From Nepenthes gracilis (taxonomy: Eukaryota > Streptophyta > Magnoliopsida > Caryophyllales > Nepenthaceae), in NCBI GenBank assembly GCA_033239525.1, contig BSYO01000024.1, positions 6,843,991 to 6,907,990 of the forward strand: a stretch of DNA of 64,000 bases. Direction: 5' to 3'. Each line of letters starts with the position of its first letter. Position 1 is the first letter of the stretch. Positions 10,213 to 22,763 of this stretch are shown one piece after another. The notes under the pieces were generated by a model. It saw nothing but the letters and a program-made list of their open reading frames with translations. It made no database searches and had not been told where the DNA came from. A program made the translations under genes and the position numbers.

Positions 10213-11951
10213 GTCATTCTCTTCTCTCAGTCGGACGTTCTCTTCTTTCAGACTGGCATTTTCATCTTCGAGAGTTAATAGCACAACTTCTCTCAGTAGG
10301 ATGTTCTCCTCTTTCAGTCTAACATTCTCCGCCTCCAGACTAGATAGCACAGATTGGAGAGCAGCTGTGTCCTCCTGGTGCTCCGCTCTCAGCAACTCCA
10401 TCTCCTCCTCGAGCGAGGCTATCTCCTTATCCCGATTAGAGATCACCAGTTTTCGTTAGTGCAGTCCCTTTGTGATTGCACTCGTAATTTTCTCCCCTGC
10501 AGAAACTCTACGTATCAGCAACGGAGAGAAAAAAGGAGAAGGAAAGTTGCTAATGTTTACTTGCTAGACTTTGCGCAACGGCTTTACTAGCCTGCTGCAA
10601 GACCTTGGCCTAGGCGACGGAGGACTAGAAATGGTGATCTCCTGAGCAAGCCCTACAGTGGTCTCCGCCAAAGACTCTTCCTACAACTCCGCTGTGAGGA
10701 CCACCGCCTCAACAGGCTCTTTGACGGCAGAGTTCTCCAGTGTCTCCACAGCAAAGCCCACCGCCTCAGCGGGCTCTCCGGCGGTAGGCTTCTCTGTCAG
10801 CTCAGCGCTAACGCCAACTGCTAATTGAGGCTCTCCGGCGGTTGGCACCTCAAGCGCCTTTTGAGGCTTACAAGCAGCAGGCTCCTCAGATAATCCCACA
10901 ACCTGCACGATAGGAAACTCTGCAAGCGCCTCCAAGAGCTCTTTAGCAGGTGTCTCCTTAGGCAATTCAACAATCTGCTTAGCCGAGGGCTCTGCGGGTG
11001 ACTTCGATGGCACCACTAGGTGCTATGGCTGTGGCAGGGTAAGAACGGCGCGGCTTATAATGGAACACAGTTTGGCCCTAAATGCCTCAACGGCAGCCTC
11101 AACTCTACCCATGCTAGAGCTATCCCCGACTCCAGCAAATTGGCCAGCCAAAACACACTCTGACTCTGTGGAAGAAGGAGAAGGCATTATCGTTGCTAAC
11201 TTCTTCTGCCTTGGACTCATGGGAGTTTTCTTGATGGGAGGTGCGCTGGCAGGCTCGATAATGATAGCGCCATCCTTCCTCTTACGGGAAGGCACCCTCA
11301 CCTTTTGGACCGGAGAAGGCGGTCCCCACCGTGCCTTCTGAGCTTCCGTACGGGAAACCAAGTGGTCTCTCCAAAATTCTAAGAGGTACTCCTCCACTAA
11401 CTCCAGAAGCAGCTCCACCACAGCAATCTCCTCATTGATAGGCGTCCCCGTGTAAATATCGGGTACCCTGCCCCAATCTTTGGCCAAGAGCCAGGTCGTA
11501 TCAACATGAATATAAAAGAACCAATTCTTCTAATTCTTATGGGAATCATATATGACACTGCTGATCTGGAGTCTTCGTGGGGATAGGGACACCCACTCTA
11601 CACCTTGGACGAACTGAAATATTACTCTGCCTCCACCGTCAACAGCTTTGAATGTCAGCGGAAAAAGATACAAAGACTACACAAGTAACGCACAGCATTG
11701 GCATGGAACCATGCTATGGGAATCTGAAGGGTGGTCAGAATATCTAGCAGCTCGTCAGGAATTGGGAAGCGTAACTGACTCCTCAAGCGGGCCTCATATA
11801 TGGTGATGTAGCCCTCGGGAGAGGAGCACGCCCTGTCTCCCTCGTTGGGCACCCTGAAGATGAGCGACCTAGAAATGTTGTACTCAACATAGAGCTCCCT
11901 CACCTCACTGGCTTTAATCACTGAATCAATTTGAGTAACAGAAGACGCCAT
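10213..11951 (-). pseudogene. Tat antisense gene with Transposase_28-like N-terminus (copy B)
   Basis: On the minus strand this runs opposite to the retrotransposon. It starts MASSVTQIDSVIKASEV at 11951 and continues with IFRVPNEGDRACSSPEGYIT, YEARLRSQLRFPIP and HANAVRYLCSL. This is the pattern of the plant putative gypsy-type transposon family (Pfam Transposase_28, PF04195, from memory). After a frame break come a basic stretch (PSRKRKDG, SPRQKKLATI; 11487-11023), an acidic Glu/Pro/Ala-rich linker with GEP repeats (11016-10681), and a strong coiled coil (LEAENVRLKEENILLREV; about 10446-10213), cut by the LTR at 10212. The N-terminus resembles the copy at 41479-41781. Stops and frameshifts make it non-functional. 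Confidence 0.7.
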
Positions 11952-12576
11952 GAAAACAAAAGAGAAGGAGGATAATAGGGCACTTAGAAATTTTCAAAAA
12001 GGAAAGGCGAAGGAAAACGTGGGAAACTTGACAAGTAATGGATAGACCACTTAAAGGAATGTGAACGACGGAGAAGAGGAGCCGTCTTGTAGTCGTGCAC
12101 CCATCTTTGCTGACATGTGTCACTTCCTAAAAAGGAGCAGTCAAATCAAATCCTCTAACACATTAATTATCGGGATCGCGAATTCACCACATGCAGACAC
12201 GTGGCTACCTTTTTGACTGACAGTTCGGCGACATGATGGCGCATTGTTTCAAGTCTCACCAATTATCCGGATTCAGACCCATATGGTCAATGCTTTCTTC
12301 AGAAGTTCTTCGGATTTTGGCATAAACAGTTAACGATTCTGGTCAACTCTTCCTTCAGAAGTTCTTTGGATCTTGGCCTAGACAGTCAATGAAGCCAGTC
12401 AACGATCTTCTAAGCCAGTTCTCTTGATCTTGACTTTACGGTCAGCAACTGCAAGCGATGCAATTATCAAACCAAGAGTCTCCACCAGTTTCCTCACCAG
12501 GTCACCTAACAAGAGAGAACCCAGCACTTGCGACTCATCTTGAACATGCTGGAGGTCGAAGTCCCAGACCACCAAT

Positions 12577-12588
12577 ATGGGGGGCTAG
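12577..12588 (+). promoter_or_regulatory. Polypurine tract of Tat copy B
   Basis: ATGGGGGGCTAG lies directly before the LTR start TGATGGG at 12589. The matching tract at 44577-44588 (CATGGGGGGCTTG-like) precedes the 3' LTR of the complete Tat element. Confidence 0.7.
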
Positions 12589-14562
12589 TGATGGGTACGC
12601 TAGTAATGGACTGGCTCAAGAAGGATGAACGACCCAAAACCATAACGACCTATTTACACCTGGATGGTCAACGCCCACTGTTGATCTGATGAAAGGCTAA
12701 GTGAGTCAGGAGAAACCCAAAAGCAGGACGGACAACTTGCTTTGAGACGGTCAACGCTTCCATTAACCGAAAGTATGACCAGTTAAAGACTAGGCTTCAC
12801 GCAACCCAAGCCCAGTTTGGCCGACACGTCTGTCCTCAACCAACAACGGTCCTCTCCCTTGATTTATGCTCCCCACAGAAGGCAATCTCAATTGTAACAG
12901 CTATCAGCAGATTTGACGCGCATCCCTGAAGGAAAGCGCCAAAATCCTCCTTCAGTTTGCAGTAAACCCTAATGGTTATAGAACGTAGAAGGAAAGCAAT
13001 CAAGGCAATAACTATTACTACCATAAAAGCTCCATACTAGAAAAGGCAGCAAGCCCAACAGAGCATGGGGATCAAGCCATTTTGCATAAGGAAAGCCGCC
13101 GAGCACAGCGACTATAAAAGGCCATGGAGTCCTCACTCCAAGGCATGCTCTCATTGGCCTAAAAAATGCTTTCAATTGCCTACAACAGCTCTGAACTGCA
13201 AAGCTTACACGCTTTCAAAATACAAATGCTCTCTCTCTTTGCCACTACGTTCCTAGCGAATGCAATGCTAAGAGCCAATGCTACTCATGAGCCACCAAAG
13301 CCTCTTCCAACAAGAGTACTCTTCCATCACAAATACTCTCAACACTCTCCTTACATCTTTTACTTTCAACTTTTTAATTTGAAAGCTGTTTATTAACTTG
13401 AGTATCGGAATATTTTCGGTGGGATAACTTTCCACCGTCACCTGACCTCTTATTTGTAATTGTGGTGTGCAGAATCCAGACTTGGTGAATAGAGTCGGAT
13501 TCAGACGAATGATTTGACTCGAATATATTTGACGCTTGTATTGGGTCCCATGTCCTGGCCCATGAAGGATTGCCAAGCCCATGAAGAAATCCGCGGCCCA
13601 CGAAGAGTCCAAAAGCCCGCACGAAATGGTTAGCCCAGCCCAGCGGTCAAGAAACGCGTGCAGAGCCCGTCTGGCAGAAGACAACGGCACCCTGCAACGC
13701 ATTTAATGCGATTGCCGGGAAATCGGCGAGAGGACAGAAAGGCTAGCCAATAGAGGAGTGGCTGGTACAGCGTCAACGACTCCCGCTGCCGTCTGCAGGC
13801 AACCAACCAATCCCCTCTCAGGGAAAAATCGAGCGTGGCCGGCAACGCTCAGAAGAGTGCCGTCCATGGCAAAAGGACAACCGGCGTGACCGGCGGTCAA
13901 CAACAGTAACCAGCGGCGCAGTAGCCCTCGCAACGGGCATTTTGGCGCCCAAGAGTCCAACGGGGAGAGGCGTATAAGAGCCCTCACACCCCGCAGAGAA
14001 AGGGATCCTCTTCTTGAGCATCTCCACCTGTTGCTTCCTTTTGAATCCAGATTCAAACAACGAGACATACTCTACCGCTCCCTTCTTCTCTATTCGATCA
14101 CACGAGAGTAATGAGCCGGAACTATGGATCACCTCACTTCCGTCGGCGATAGCCAGCTCGCTCTCCTTCCCAGCATCCTCTCAGATCACGGGAAAGTCAG
14201 CCACCCCTTGCGTTACACTAAGGAAGCCAGGCCTTCCACTACCTGCTTACTGCATTTCTCCATATCACCACACTAGCATCTCTACGCTTCCACAGCATAT
14301 ACCCACGCACCGCCTTTAGCGTGCACCATTTCCGTTCATTGCGGGAATTTGCTGACTTGAGCGTCGGAGTGGCTTCGATGGGAGAAATCCTGCCGAACCC
14401 TTAACCTCTTGTTTGTTGTTTGTGTTGTGCAGGTCCAGGTTCATAGGAACGAAGACCGGACCCTTCGATCGACGCCGCCGTGCGCTAAGGAATCCGAAGG
14501 CTCCCTAATCCGTACGGTAACCGCGGACCCGAGACGCAACAGCTTGGATCTAAGACGCATCA
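12589..14562 (+). mobile_element. 3' LTR of Tat copy B, with a nested solo LTR
   Basis: It begins TGATGGGTA after a polypurine tract. The LTR of the complete Tat element begins TGATGAGTA at 44589, so the start is well supported. The sequence up to 13538 and a short tail (14547-14562, ending GCATCA) would form one LTR of about 966 bp once the nested solo LTR and one copy of its duplication are removed. The right end is inferred from the CA terminus only. The downstream part (ACTTGAGTATCGGAAT, then CTGACCTCTTATTTG) is typical of LTR R/U5 regions. Confidence 0.6.
13539..14541 (+). mobile_element. Solo LTR of about 1.0 kb nested in the Tat LTR
   Basis: The 5-bp sequence GCTTG flanks the block at 13534-13538 and 14542-14546. 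The block starts TATTGGGTCCC (TG changed to TA would restore the usual TG terminus) and ends CAACA. It carries its own R/U5-like signature (ACTTGAGCGTCGGAGTGG near 14355, then CCTTAACCTCTTGTTTG), which parallels the host LTR at about 13397-13455. Two such blocks about 960 bp apart indicate two LTRs, and the duplication shows how one sits inside the other. Confidence 0.65.
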
Positions 14563-15513
14563 ATATTATTTTTAAATTTTAAAAATTAGAATATAAAATT
14601 ATAATTTTAATTTTGTCTGATGTAAGACAGCAAAATTAAATTTAGGTTTATAATTTGAATTTTAATTTTAAAATCCAAGAGTAACCAAATGGTGCCTACA
14701 AAAATTCAGCACATAAACTATTACAAAAAATAATACTCATAATACTGTTACAGTTTATTTATTTATATATAGCACTTACTTTTATTTATTTATTTATTTT
14801 GTAAATTATAATATACTATACATATTAAAAATGTATCATAATAAATTATAAATCAAATTATTAGCCCAACGTATTGTCTCGCCAATATATTTGTTTGTTA
14901 AAAACAGTTCTTCCGAACGTTTGCATCTTCGAGAATTCGCAGAACTCCAACCCATCGCAAATTTCTCTGCGCTTCTCAGCGGTCGGATCCAGCGAGGAAC
15001 ACTCCATCGAACGTTCCATCGACCTCGTAGAGGTACCATTGAAAGTCATTACGTCTTTAACACGCAGATAGTCAGATTTTGTTTTCCCTTTTAACTTAGT
15101 GGAAGCATCAGATCTTTTTCATTCAATAAATATTCGTGTATTACTGCGAACTTTCATTCTAGTCGATCGAGTATTTTAGTAGCGAGGTTATTGATGTGGT
15201 TTTGCATGCCATGGTTTTCTGTTAGTTGGAACCTCATAATGTTGCTGGGTAGCGAGTTGAAAGTAAATAAGCTGTGTTTTTGGCTGCTCAAGAGCAATTA
15301 TGGATGCCGTGTTATTCATATGAACTTCTGTTGGACTCAAATTTGATTTGCAATAAACATAATTTTGTGTTGGATTAATAGGTTCCTTCATTTTGACCAA
15401 GACAGTATCCCTTTGCATTGTCAGGGTATGGCCGCTATGTTTGATCATCCTAAATCATATAATGTTGAAAACCCTATGCGGCTGTGTTTTATAGAGTTTG
15501 CACAATGTGGTTG
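14563..15513. other. AT-rich DNA, possible 5' exon and intron of the dead HSP70-like gene
   Basis: 14563-14870 is AT-rich with nothing recognised. 14900-15035 is more balanced, with CTTCTCAGCGGTCGGATCC followed by GTAGAG/GTACC, and could be a non-coding first exon. 15036-15513 looks like intron. The chromovirus at 15514 and then more intron-like DNA separate it from the HSP70-like coding remnant at 22764. Linking the two is inference from position only. Confidence 0.3.
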
Positions 15514-15982
15514 TGTTACAGGCATTAAAAATCCACTGTCGAAAACGGCACCCTCTCCTCCAACAGCTACTACACGGACCAGCCGACACAGCACCCGAAC
15601 CACACGGCTCCCACTGAAATTCAGAGATTGCATTTAACTAGCTGCATTCCGTTTATTTTCAGTTGCTTACACATGCTGCTGTTCCCTTTTGTTTCATTCA
15701 TGCTTCTGGTTTTAGTTCACTGCACATGCCACACACGTTCACTGTTTCTGTTCTACTTCAGTTAGCTCCTTTACACGGCCCACGGCCCGTTGTTGTATAA
15801 AATGTATACTGCTCAATGAGAAGGCAAGGAATGTTTTGACTCTCATCCTGACTCCATTTCCCTCCTCTCTTCTGTCTGCTCTGTACTGTCTGTCTCTCCC
15901 TGTTCCCTCACCTGAACTCCCCTCTCTGATTTTTCCCTTCAATTTCAGCCGGATCACTCATTTGCCAGTGCAGCGTGTATCA
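15514..15982 (+). repeat. 5' LTR of the chromovirus
   Basis: 469 bp with TG...CA ends. It contains TTGTATAAAATGTATAC near 15795 as a likely TATA region, followed by the pyrimidine-rich downstream part. It matches 20575-21043 over its whole length without gaps. Confidence 0.95.
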
Positions 15983-16001
15983 ATTGGTGCTCTCGTTGAG
16001 A
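15983..16001 (+). promoter_or_regulatory. Primer-binding-site region of the chromovirus
   Basis: The 5' LTR is followed at once by ATTGGTGCTCTCGTTGAG. This differs from the common initiator-Met PBS (TGGTATCAGAG) but sits where the PBS must be. The priming RNA is not identified here. Confidence 0.55.
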
Positions 16002-16003
16002 CA

Positions 16004-19000
16004 ATGGCCGAGGGAGTGACAACACGCTACAAAACACTGGAAGACTCCATCGCCATCCTTTTGAAGGAATTGAAAGAAGTATCGGTGATAGTACAGCAAC
16101 ACAATGAAGGTATTGCTTCTAGCTCATCTCTGAATGAGCATATCCAGAAGTCCCTCTCTGAGATTTTGCTTCGACCGGATAAACCACCTGGAAATCCACC
16201 GTTGCTACCTACACCGCTGTCGTTTTTGGCGAATCCGACTACCATTGCTCACACTTTACCCCTAATTCCACATGCAACCAAAGATCTCCAACTTTCATCC
16301 GCCGTCAGGCTCCCTAAACTCGAGATTCCATTTTTCCGTGGGGAGAATGTTCTCGGCTGGATCTTCCAAATTGAACGATTCTTCCACTACCATGGAACTC
16401 CACCCGAACAGAAATTGATCATAGCTGCTTTTTACATGTCTGGTGCGGCACTCCAGTGGTATCAGTGGATGCACGCCACCACGCAACTTTCCACTTGGGA
16501 GCTGTTCACTCGTGATCTAGAATTGAGATTCGGGCCATCCACTTATTCAAATCCAGAGGCCACACCTTACAAGCTTTGACAAACCTCGACTGTCACCGCG
16601 TATATGATGGAGTTTGAGACTCTATCCACCCATACTTTTGGACTCACCACCGTAAACTTGTTGAATTGCTTTATCTCAGAACTACGAGATGATATTCGCC
16701 GCGAACTCTTGTTGCCCAGGTCCATATCGTTACCAGAAGCTATTGGTATGGCTAAGCTGGTGGAGGAGAAGTTTGACTCAGGGCGTTCTTCAGGACAAAG
16801 GCCTTCGATTTCTAAGCTTCCAGTACCCAGCCTTGTGACACCGCCTAGATCTTCTACAACTGCTTCTTCGGGAAATCCTACACGACTGCCTATCAAGAAA
16901 TTAACACCAGTGGAAATGGCATCTCGGCGGGAACACGGATTGTGCTTCAATTGCGATGAAAAATTTTCACCCGGACATCGCTGTAAACCACCACAGTTCC
17001 TGTGTATGTTGGTGGCTGATGATAGTACAACGGCAGAGTTACTACCTCTGCTTGAAGAAGACGAATCTATGGATAGTGGACTTTTGTCAGCAAATTCACC
17101 GGACTCAGAAGCACTTACTGCAGTTTCTACTGCAACTCCAACCATCTCCTTACATGCTTTGGAAGGCCGTGTTGTTCCCTCCACGTTGTGCCAGCAAGGC
17201 CAAATAGGTGGCCGATCGGTGATCATCTTGGTGGACAGTGGCTCCACCCATAACTTCCTCCAGACAAGGCTGGCCAAAAATATGGGACTGACCATTGGAC
17301 CCTCGCAATACCTTAACGTTACTGTTGGCAATGGAGATTCCCTGCAGTGCGAGGGTATATGTTTCAACGTCTCCATTGATCTGGATCAGTCCACATTCAT
17401 GGTAGATCTCTATTTATTACCCATATATGGAGCAGATGTGGTATTCGGTGTTCAATGGCTGGCTACAATTGGTCCAGTGCTATTCGATAATAAGGCTTTA
17501 TGGATAAGTTTTGAATATACTGGAACACAGCTCACTCTCCATGGTCTCCAAACAGAATCGATCTCTTCCATGGCTCCGGGACAATTTCAACGCAGCGAGG
17601 TTACCAATTTTGTTGCAACCTACTTCAAACTCACCGTCACCCCTATTTCGGACACTCCACTGGACACTACTTTTTCCACTATTCCAAGGCCCACTCCATT
17701 ATCATCTGATATGCCGGCCAGTTTTGCTACAGCTCTTCAATGCCTCCTCACAACATTCGCAGATGTTTTCTCCATTCCCCATGGATTTCCACCACAACAT
17801 TCAATTGACCATTGCATTTCCCTTAAGCCAAATGCAGAACCTGTCAACGTGAAGCCTTATTGGTATCCCCATTTCTAGAAAACTGAGATGGAGCGACTGA
17901 TCCGAGACATGTTGGATGAGGGAATTATCAGACCAAGCACGAGTCCGTTTTCATCCCCAGTCCTCCTTGTTAAGAAAAAAGATGGAAGTTGGCAATTTTG
18001 TGTAGATTATCGAGCCTTCAATGCTATCACTGTTAAGGATAGATTTCCCATCCCTACTGTGGACGAGTTGTCGAATAAGTTGTCCGGGGCTCGGGTGTTG
18101 TCCAAGCTAGACTTGCGGGTGGGATATCATCAAATGCACATCCATGTTGCAGACGTACACAAAACAACTTTCTACACTCATGACGGACATTACGAATTCC
18201 TCGTGATGCCCTTCGGACTATCCAATGCACCCTCTGCATTCCAATCCGAAATGAACACCATCTTTCGACAGGTGTTACGGTGATTTGTGCTGGTGCTCTT
18301 TGATGACATATTAGTGTACAGCCCCTCCTAGGACACACACCTCAACCACCTGGAGCAGGTACTGCACATTCTACGTACTCATACCTTCTTCGCCAAACTA
18401 TCAAAGTGTGAGTTCGGCAAATTATCGCTATCCTACTTGGGGCACATCATTTCTGAGCATGGAGTAGCAGTAGAACCGGTAAAAATAGTAGCGATTCAAA
18501 ATTGGCCAACACCAGCCAGTGTGTCATAGTTGCGTGGGTTCCTCGGACTGTCCGGGTACTATTGCCAGTTTGTCAAACACTACGCTCAAATTTCTGCTCC
18601 TCTAATCCAACTATTACGCAAAAATTCTTTTATATGGACGGCAGAAGCAGAGCATGCCTTCACCTCACTCAAGAAGGCTCTTACCACCACACCAATCCTT
18701 GCCCTTCCAAATTTCTCTCAGCCTTTTGTAGTTCAAACAGATGCCTCTGGACATGGTGTTGGAGCCGTTTTGTTATAAGAGGGACACTCGGTTGCCTACT
18801 TTAGTAAACAGATCTGCTTGAAGCTCCAGGGAACCTCCACCTACATGAAAGAACTTTATGCTGTTTTGGAGGCAGTGAAGAAATGGCGGCAGTATTTACT
18901 GGGGACCAAATTTGTTATCCAGACAGATTATCAACCATTCAAGGCTTTATTAACTCAACCCATACACATACCAGACCAACAACGATGGGTTACAAAGTTA

Positions 19001-20647
19001 ATGGGATATGATTTTGATGTCGTATATCGGCCAGGCCGCGACAACGGCCCAGCTGATACACTCTCCAGAATCTCGACCGGTTCATGTCTAGCCCCTCAAG
19101 CAGTCTCACAACCGGTCATAGCTCTGCTCACAGTCTTGCGTAAGTATTACATTCGGCAAAACACTGCAGCACAATTTGCTCGAGATATTCGGGAATATCC
19201 AGAAAATCATTCAAATTACACTTGGCGAGATGGCCTCATTTTCTACAACAACCGAATACTGATTCCAGCCGAATCAACACTTCAAGAACTTATCTTACAC
19301 GAATACCATAATTCTCCTCTCGGTGGACACTCTGGGGTCCAACGAACACTTGCCTGGATTGCCACAACTTTCTACTGGCCACATATGCGAAAAGAGGTCT
19401 CAGACTTCATTTCCAACTGCCCAGTTTTCCTACAGGTAAAGCCGATCAACAGGGCACTACAAGGCTTACTGTAACATCTGCCAATTCCGGGTAAAATATG
19501 GGACTCTCTCTCCATGGATTTCATCACGCATCTTCCTCCTTCACGCAGCAAGACTATTATAATGGTGGTGGTCGATCGTCTCTCTAAATACAGCCATTTT
19601 TCATTTTTAGGCACCCACTTCACGGCTGGACAGCTTGCTGAGGTTTTTGTAAGGGATATCTGTCGTCTACACTGATTTCCCTCCGACATTATTTTCGACT
19701 GAGATCCTATCTTCATGAGTACTTTCTGGCAAGAACTCTTTAAATCACAAGGCACCAGCCTGGCCACCGGTAGCGCGTACCATCCGCAAACGGATGGGCA
19801 AACGGAGATTGTTAATCGTTGCCTGGAATATTACCTCCGCTGTTTTGCCATAGAACAACCATCGTCATGGGTTCAATATTTGCCATGGGCGGAGTAGAGT
19901 TACAACACGGCTTGACATTCCTCCATGAAAATGAGTCCTTATGAAGTGGTATGTGGACGTCCACCCCCTTCTCTGCTCGACTACGTTCAAGGCTCATCAA
20001 CCCTGGCCTCTATCGACAAGTTACTCACTGCTTGTACCTCTGCTCTTGCTGGCATCAAGGTGAACCTACAACGGGCTCAACTCCGTATGAAAAATCAGGC
20101 CAATGCACAACAACTGGACAAGGAGTTTCACGTTGGAGATCTGGTCTATGTGAAGCATCAACCATACCGGCACTCCACTGTTGCCGATCGCCAATCCAAC
20201 ATGCTTGCTAAAGGCTACTACGAGCCATACCGCATTTTAGAACGCATGGGTGCTGTTGCCTATAGATTAAAGTTGCCAGTAGAGTCCAAGATACATAATG
20301 TATTTCACATTTCGCTGCTCAAAAGATGCCAGCCCAACCATGAACAACAGCTGGAGCTGCCAACCGCAACACTCAGATCCTAGCCGCTCTTACGTCCCAA
20401 ACGACTCCTGGGCTTTCGGTAGATCCTCCGCCACAACCAAGCTCTCTCACGAGTACTTGTTCAGTGGGATACGCAGACCATCGAGGATGCCACTTGGGAA
20501 GACATCGTCGCCCTCTGTCAAGACTTTCCGGATTTTAACTTTGAGGACAAGATTCTGTTCAATGGGGATGGCAATGTTACAGGCATTAACAATCCACCGT
20601 CAGAAACGGCACCCTCTCCTCCAACAGCTACTCCACGGACCAGCTGA
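16004..20647 (+). pseudogene. Chromovirus gag-pol polyprotein, single frame with about 13 stops
   Basis: One frame runs from ATG at 16004 to TGA at 20647 (1,547 codons before the final stop). Domains in order: gag (PFFRGENVLGWIFQIERFF near 16330); zinc knuckle CFNCDEKFSPGHRC (about 16942); protease with VDSGSTHNFL (about 17230); reverse transcriptase with [20 protein letters not shown] and catalytic LFDDILVYS (about 18296); RNase H with QTDASGHGVGAVLL; integrase with HSGVQRTLAWIATTFYWP and YHPQTDGQTE; and a chromodomain (VLVQWDTQTIEDATWEDI, about 20453). Every open stretch is in the same phase, so there is no net frameshift. Stops lie at about 16577, 17876, 18281, 18329, 18527, 18776, 19472, 19673, 19700, 19895, 19913, 20381 and 20420. 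The last zinc-finger Cys of integrase reads Phe (CPVFLQ). Confidence 0.95.
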
Positions 20648-21043
20648 CACTGCACCCGATCCACACGGGTCCCACTGAAATTCAGAGATTACATTTAACT
20701 AGCTGCATTCCGTTTATTTTCGGTTGCTTACACATGCTACTGTTCCCTTCTGTTTCATTCATGCTTCTGGTTTTAGTTCACTGCATATGCCACACACGTT
20801 CACTATTTCTGTTCTACTTCAGTTAGCTCCTTTATACGGCCCACGGCCCATTACTGTATAAAACGTATACTGCTCAATGAGAAGGCAAGGAATGTTTTGA
20901 CTCTCTTCCTGACTCCATTTCCCTCCTCTCTTCTGTCTGCTCTGTATTGTCTGTCTCTCCCTGCTCTCTTGCCTAAACTCCCCCCTCTGATTTTCCCCTT
21001 CGATTTCAGCCGGATTACTCATTTGCCAGTGTAGTGTGTATCA
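20575..21043 (+). repeat. 3' LTR of the chromovirus
   Basis: 469 bp, the same length as the 5' LTR. The chromodomain frame runs 73 bp into it and ends at TGA 20645-20647. A purine-rich AATGGGGATGGCAA lies just before it as polypurine tract. Confidence 0.95.
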
Positions 21044-21048
21044 GGTTG

Positions 21049-22763
21049 AAGTATGCTATTGCTTAATTGTTGTCGGCCTGCTTGATCGGCTGTGTTTTTG
21101 AGGCAAAGTTGCGGATTATGCTGTGTATAAAATTATAATTATTCAGGGAAGTGAACTATTTGCTGCAAAAAAAAAAAAAAAGTGTGTTTTCTCCCTTGTT
21201 GGGGTGGAGGGGGAAGGTGGTTGTATGGTGTGAATGGACTCTGATCATTGTTGCTAAACACAACATGTGATTGGATGTGTGAATGATACATTTTTGTGTG
21301 GATCCCATCTGATTCCATAGTGAGTGGGCTTACATTACTGGATGACTTAATGAATTCTCCAAAGCTCTCTCTTTGGTGGAATTCTGACAAGCTATAGAGC
21401 AGCATAATTTACCAGCCTACCATATTATCGGGTCAGGGTAGGGTTAAATATATGGGGCCTTACCCTTTCATTGTAGGGATGGTATTAATATGTTTTAATC
21501 CTATAATCTTACTAGCGTTCTGAGTCCCAGCCCTTGGATTTGTTACAATCTCCTTTGAAAATTTCAAGTGCCAGGAGGGGTTTTAAGCAAATGGTATGCT
21601 TGGACAACTTGCTCATGAAAAAGCTCGATTGCAATCATTTATTAAACTAAATAATAAAGCTTGAATACAGAATGAAAGGCTTTTTATCAATGAAGAAGCT
21701 TGAAAAAGACAAGTTCACGTCGTTAATATCCACGAATAACTCAATTTTGGAGCTCAGAACCAATAAGATGAAACAGCTTATAGAATGGTGTTAACTTCCG
21801 TGAAAGGCATATGCGTGTGGGTAAAGTGTATCATCTAGTTTCCAAGATTTACTTATCAAAACTTAAAACTACATTTATTCAATTTTATCCTAAGGCTGTG
21901 TCCGTAAAAGCATTATGGGGGCTCACCTAGACAACTTCCTGGAGCAAGGCTTCAAGCCATTTAGGCAGGCACCTGATGAAAAAAGTGGCCTTAGGCTACA
22001 TCTTTGGGCGTCTTTCTTTCTGAGGACATATTGGGCTGTTATGTATTATTTTCTGTGTCCCGAGAAACTTATTATACAAATTATTCTTAGGTAATTTGGT
22101 TGACTAGAAAGCTGGTTATTTTGTTGCAATATTTGATGTTGTTCTAGGGCTTGTGTTGGCTCATTGATTCTAGTGGCTGTATAATCAAGAGAACTTGCCA
22201 ATATGACTTGAAGACTATATATTAGGTGCCCATTGGATGGAAGAAAGAAGAAGTCATCGTAAGAGGTATTTGTCTGTTATACACTATTCCCTCTCTATAC
22301 ATTCAAAGTGTACTCTCTGCATGAATCCGAATCTTTATTGGGATAAGCTGACCTCTGCCAATGCTTTTTGCTTCTTATAAACTTTCCAACAGTTGTGTTG
22401 CCAGCAGGAGGATGCATAGGCTGTGCTACTCTCCCCTTATCCACTCTCACAGAAGTTAGTTTAGTCCTCAAAATCATTTATGTTTGCCCATCTGCTTTCT
22501 TGAACCAAATCTACAATTGATTGTAGTGTCCTCTGAAGCTAAAACAATTGTCTGACTTATGAAGAGATTTTTTGTGCTAAATTGAGGAATTTGATGTATG
22601 GAAGAGGTTGCTTATGATTGTTTTTACTGTTTTCATATTTCATAATTGCATATGAAACAGTACCTAGAGGATGTGCACAAAGCTTTGAAAAGTCTTGACA
22701 GATTGAACGGATTAATTTATTTTTTCAGCATGTTTTCAGAAGGCTTACAAGGACTATAAGAAG
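21049..22763. other. Intron-like DNA upstream of the HSP70-like pseudogene
   Basis: AT-rich, without recognised genes. It contains a 15-bp A run at about 21168. From about 22720 a pyrimidine-rich TTATTTTTTCAG looks like a 3' splice site leading into the pseudogene. The rest holds only short shadow frames. Confidence 0.5.

Larger units (their letters stand above)
15514..21043 (+). mobile_element. Structurally complete chromovirus (Ty3/gypsy), 5.5 kb
   Basis: Two 469-bp LTRs (15514-15982 and 20575-21043) begin TGTTACAGG and end GTGTATCA, flanked by the perfect duplication GGTTG (15509-15513 and 21044-21048). Between them lies one gag-protease-RT-RNase H-integrase-chromodomain reading frame broken by in-frame stops. 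By eye the LTRs differ at about 33 of 469 positions without indels, and about 27 of these are transitions. The compact size and the C-terminal chromodomain place it among chromoviruses, probably Reina- or Galadriel-like. It cannot transpose on its own. Confidence 0.97.

Noticed and set aside
13268..14132. Several minus-strand frames of 100-144 codons
   Set aside because: They lie across the Tat LTR and the nested solo LTR, on the opposite strand, without domains.
17268..17376. 269-codon minus-strand frame at 16567-17376
   Set aside because: Shadow of the chromovirus gag-protease frame, which shows clear motifs on the plus strand.
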